NCBI GenBank assembly: GCA_947491935.1
Contig: CANLLF010000004.1
Location: 434,001 to 498,000 of the forward strand
Length of the DNA stretch: 64,000 nucleotides
Reading direction: 5' to 3'
DNA from: an uncultured Roseicyclus sp.
GTDB taxonomy: Bacteria > Pseudomonadota > Alphaproteobacteria > Rhodobacterales > Rhodobacteraceae
Each line of letters begins with the position of its first letter. Position 1 is the stretch's first letter. The translations under genes were made by a program, and so were the position numbers. Under the pieces are notes generated by a model. That model had not been told where the DNA came from. It did not search any database and was given only the letters and a program-made list of their open reading frames with translations. Shown here in pieces: positions 62,038 to 64,000 of the stretch.

Positions 62038-64000
62038 TTGGCTGAACTGTCACCGCCTTCGGGCGCGCCGCAATCCGTGCCTGCCTTGTTGCGTCGCAAC
62101 GTCACCCAGTTCGGGTCCCGCGATGCGTATCGCGAAAAGGAATTCGGGATCTGGCAAAGCTGGACCTGGGCCGAGACCGCCGATGAGATCGAAGCGCTTG
62201 CCCTGGGGCTGCTGGCCCTCGGGTTGGACCGGGGCGACTATGTTGCCGTGATCGGGCGCAATCGCCCGGCGCTCTATTGGTCGATGGTGGCCGTGCAGAT
62301 GGCCGGTGGTGTGCCCGTGCCGCTCTACCAGGATGCGGTGACGGAAGAGATGACCTACGTGCTGGAGCACTGCGGCGCCCGGTTCGTGGTGGCCGGAGAT
62401 CAGGAGCAGGTCGACAAGGTTATCGAGGCGCAGGAAACCCTGCATGGTATCGAGCATATCATCTATGCCGAAGCCCGTGGGATGCGGAAATACGACCATT
62501 CCAAACTGCACGCGTTGACCGATGTGCAGACCGAAGGGCGCGCCGCCCATGAACGGTTGGAAAGCGAGCTTCGGGCCCGCGAGGCGGAGCTGGACTACGA
62601 CAGCACCTGCGTGATGCTTTACACGTCCGGCACCACCGGCAAGCCCAAGGGTGTGGTCCTGTCGAACCGCAATATCATCGAGGCCTCGCGCTCTTCGTCG
62701 GAATTCGACGATCTGCGCAAGGAAGATGAGGTTCTGGCCTATCTGCCGATGGCGTGGGTGGGGGATTTCATCTTCTCCATCGGGCAGGCCTACTGGACCG
62801 GCTTTTGCGTGAATTGCCCCGAAAGTGCGGACACGATGATGACCGATCTGCGAGAGATCGGGCCGACCTATTTCTTCGCGCCACCCCGTGTGTTCGAGAC
62901 GTTGCTAACGTCGGTCATGATCCGGATGGAGGATGCGGGGAAGGTCAAGAAAGGCCTTTTTGATCGCGCCATGGCACGGGCCAAAGTGATCGGGCCGAAG
63001 ATGCTTGATGGAAAACCGGTGACCGCGGGCGAGCGGTTGGCCTATGCGATAGACAATGCCTTGGTGATCGGGCCGCTGAAAAACACCTTGGGCATGAGCC
63101 GGATACGCGTGGGTTACACGGCGGGCGAGGCGATTGGGCCGGAGATCTTCGATTTCTACCGCGCGCTTGGGATCAATCTCAAGCAGCTCTACGGCCAGAC
63201 GGAGGCCTCCGTCTTCATCACCCAGCAACCCGACAGCGAAGTGCGCCCGGATACGGTCGGCGTGCCGTCACCCGGTGTGGAGCTGAAGATTGGTGAGAAC
63301 GGCGAGGTCTTCTACCGCTCCCCCGGCACGTTTGTGGAGTATTTCAAGAACCCGGAATCGACGGCGAGCACAAAGGATGCCGAGGGCTGGGTCGCGACGG
63401 GCGATGCCGGGTTCATCGAAGAGGATACCGGCCATCTGCGGATTCTGGACCGGGCGAAGGATGTGGGCAAAACCGCCGCGGGCGGTCTCTTCGCGCCGAA
63501 ATACGTGGAAAACAAGCTCAAGTTCTATCCCGATATTCTGGAAGCGGTCGTTTTCGGGAACGAGCGGGACTATTGCACGGCGTTCATCAATATCGATTTG
63601 AGCGCGGTGGGGAACTGGGCGGAGCGCAACAACATCGCTTATGCGTCCTATCAGGAGCTTGCCGGGCATCCGCAGGTTCTGGCCTCGATCCAAAGCCATG
63701 TGGAAGCGGTCAACCGGTCGGTCGCGGAGGATCCGATGCTGGCCCATTGCCAGATTGCGCGGTTCCTGGTGCTGCACAAGGAGTTGGACGCCGATGACGG
63801 GGAACTGACCCGCACGCGGAAAGTGCGGCGGCGTATCATCGAGGAGAAATTCGCGGATCTTCTGGACGCACTCTATTCCGAAAAGACCTCCCAATACACC
63901 GAAACGGAAGTCACCTACGAGGATGGGCGGAAGGGCAAGATTTCCGCCACGATCGAGATCCGCGATGCCGCGACCGTAGCCGTGGATAGCGCCCGGATGG
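62038..64000 (+). CDS. Long-chain acyl-CoA synthetase (partial)
   Basis: The first 654 codons of a plus-strand gene cut by the right edge. TTG at 62038 follows GGGAGGA by four bases. The protein opens LAELSPPSGAPQSVPALLRR and carries the AMP-binding signature YTSGTTGKPKG near residue 195. It also has AYLPMAWVGD, LYGQTEASVF and GDAGFIEEDTGHLRILDRAKD. This is the large AMP-forming ligase seen beside branched-chain amino acid transport genes in Rhodobacteraceae; liv genes would lie just beyond the window. Fatty acid or phenylacetate-like substrates are possible. Confidence 0.87.
   Translation, partial: MAELSPPSGAPQSVPALLRRNVTQFGSRDAYREKEFGIWQSWTWAETADEIEALALGLLALGLDRGDYVAVIGRNRPALYWSMVAVQMAGGVPVPLYQDAVTEEMTYVLEHCGARFVVAGDQEQVDKVIEAQETLHGIEHIIYAEARGMRKYDHSKLHALTDVQTEGRAAHERLESELRAREAELDYDSTCVMLYTSGTTGKPKGVVLSNRNIIEASRSSSEFDDLRKEDEVLAYLPMAWVGDFIFSIGQAYWTGFCVNCPESADTMMTDLREIGPTYFFAPPRVFETLLTSVMIRMEDAGKVKKGLFDRAMARAKVIGPKMLDGKPVTAGERLAYAIDNALVIGPLKNTLGMSRIRVGYTAGEAIGPEIFDFYRALGINLKQLYGQTEASVFITQQPDSEVRPDTVGVPSPGVELKIGENGEVFYRSPGTFVEYFKNPESTASTKDAEGWVATGDAGFIEEDTGHLRILDRAKDVGKTAAGGLFAPKYVENKLKFYPDILEAVVFGNERDYCTAFINIDLSAVGNWAERNNIAYASYQELAGHPQVLASIQSHVEAVNRSVAEDPMLAHCQIARFLVLHKELDADDGELTRTRKVRRRIIEEKFADLLDALYSEKTSQYTETEVTYEDGRKGKISATIEIRDAATVAVDSARM

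Noticed and set aside
1-64000. tRNA, rRNA, CRISPR or mobile element genes
   Set aside because: No tRNA-like cloverleaf, rRNA core sequence, repeat-spacer array, transposase or integrase was seen; the whole window reads as protein-coding chromosome.

Overview
This is about 64 kb of an alphaproteobacterial chromosome. It is GC-rich and densely packed, with short intergenic gaps and many 1-11 base gene overlaps. The gene content points to the Rhodobacteraceae (Roseobacter/Rhodobacter group). The main pointers are a malyl-CoA lyase of the ethylmalonyl-CoA pathway, a zinc-ribbon/TIGR02302/lysA/ftsEX/plsC neighbourhood, a sigma-E (RpoE)-ChrR singlet-oxygen module with its usual flanking operon, poly-hydroxybutyrate genes phaA and phaB, and tandem def genes before fmt. 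I see no rRNA, tRNA, insertion sequence, phage or CRISPR array. The content is almost all core or shell chromosome; one MFS gene near 40 kb looks less GC-rich than its neighbours.

Layout. 1-2.9 kb: azlC (cut by the left edge), mobA, a mobA-coupled unknown gene and a DMT exporter. 2.9-4.1 kb: MalY/PatB-type C-S lyase. 4.3-7.1 kb: def1-def2-def3-fmt plus a small membrane protein; the third deformylase has lost a metal-binding Cys and the catalytic Glu. 7.1-10.9 kb: malyl-CoA lyase, a 5TM membrane protein with a decayed GGDEF domain, accA, and a CIA30-like exported protein. 10.9-19.2 kb: minus-strand ftsE-ftsX-plsC-PPOX-small membrane protein operon, a plus-strand zinc-ribbon membrane protein, then TIGR02302 and lysA. 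19.3-28.4 kb: quinone reductase, proline-racemase-like enzyme, ETF-ubiquinone oxidoreductase, TPR lipid-side protein, ispE, polyprenyl synthase, DUF2007, methyltransferase and a DUF465 protein. 28.4-30.9 kb: a LysR regulator facing three tiny ORFs, then a DMT exporter. 31.0-33.9 kb: phaA-patatin-phaB. 34-39.7 kb: EAL protein, tag, tlpA, argH-lptM, greA and a membrane protein.

39.8-51.4 kb: MFS transporter, DUF3429-methyltransferase-rnhA-TRIC operon, LysE-PPOX, GNAT, L,D-transpeptidase, zinc protein, 1-Cys peroxiredoxin, aldehyde dehydrogenase, an unknown gene, and a methyltransferase-membrane-RluA operon. 51.6-57.1 kb: rpoE-chrR on the minus strand and, divergently, an FAD oxidoreductase-DUF1365-MFS-SDR operon. 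A promoter matching the sigma-E consensus exactly precedes rpoE, and a weaker match precedes the divergent operon. 57.2-64 kb: DUF3775, saccharopine-dehydrogenase-like protein, DUF2383-like protein, a hybrid histidine kinase with an OmpR-type regulator, and a long-chain acyl-CoA ligase cut by the right edge.

The most unusual points are these. A ChrR anti-sigma factor has both zinc-finger cysteines replaced by serine while its cupin metal site is intact. A dead-looking third deformylase sits in the def-fmt operon. Three related tiny ORFs stand behind a LysR box. The gene order suggests an inversion of about 18.7 kb that split argH-lptM from lysA-TIGR02302. A perfect hairpin contains the ribosome-binding site of the malyl-CoA lyase gene.
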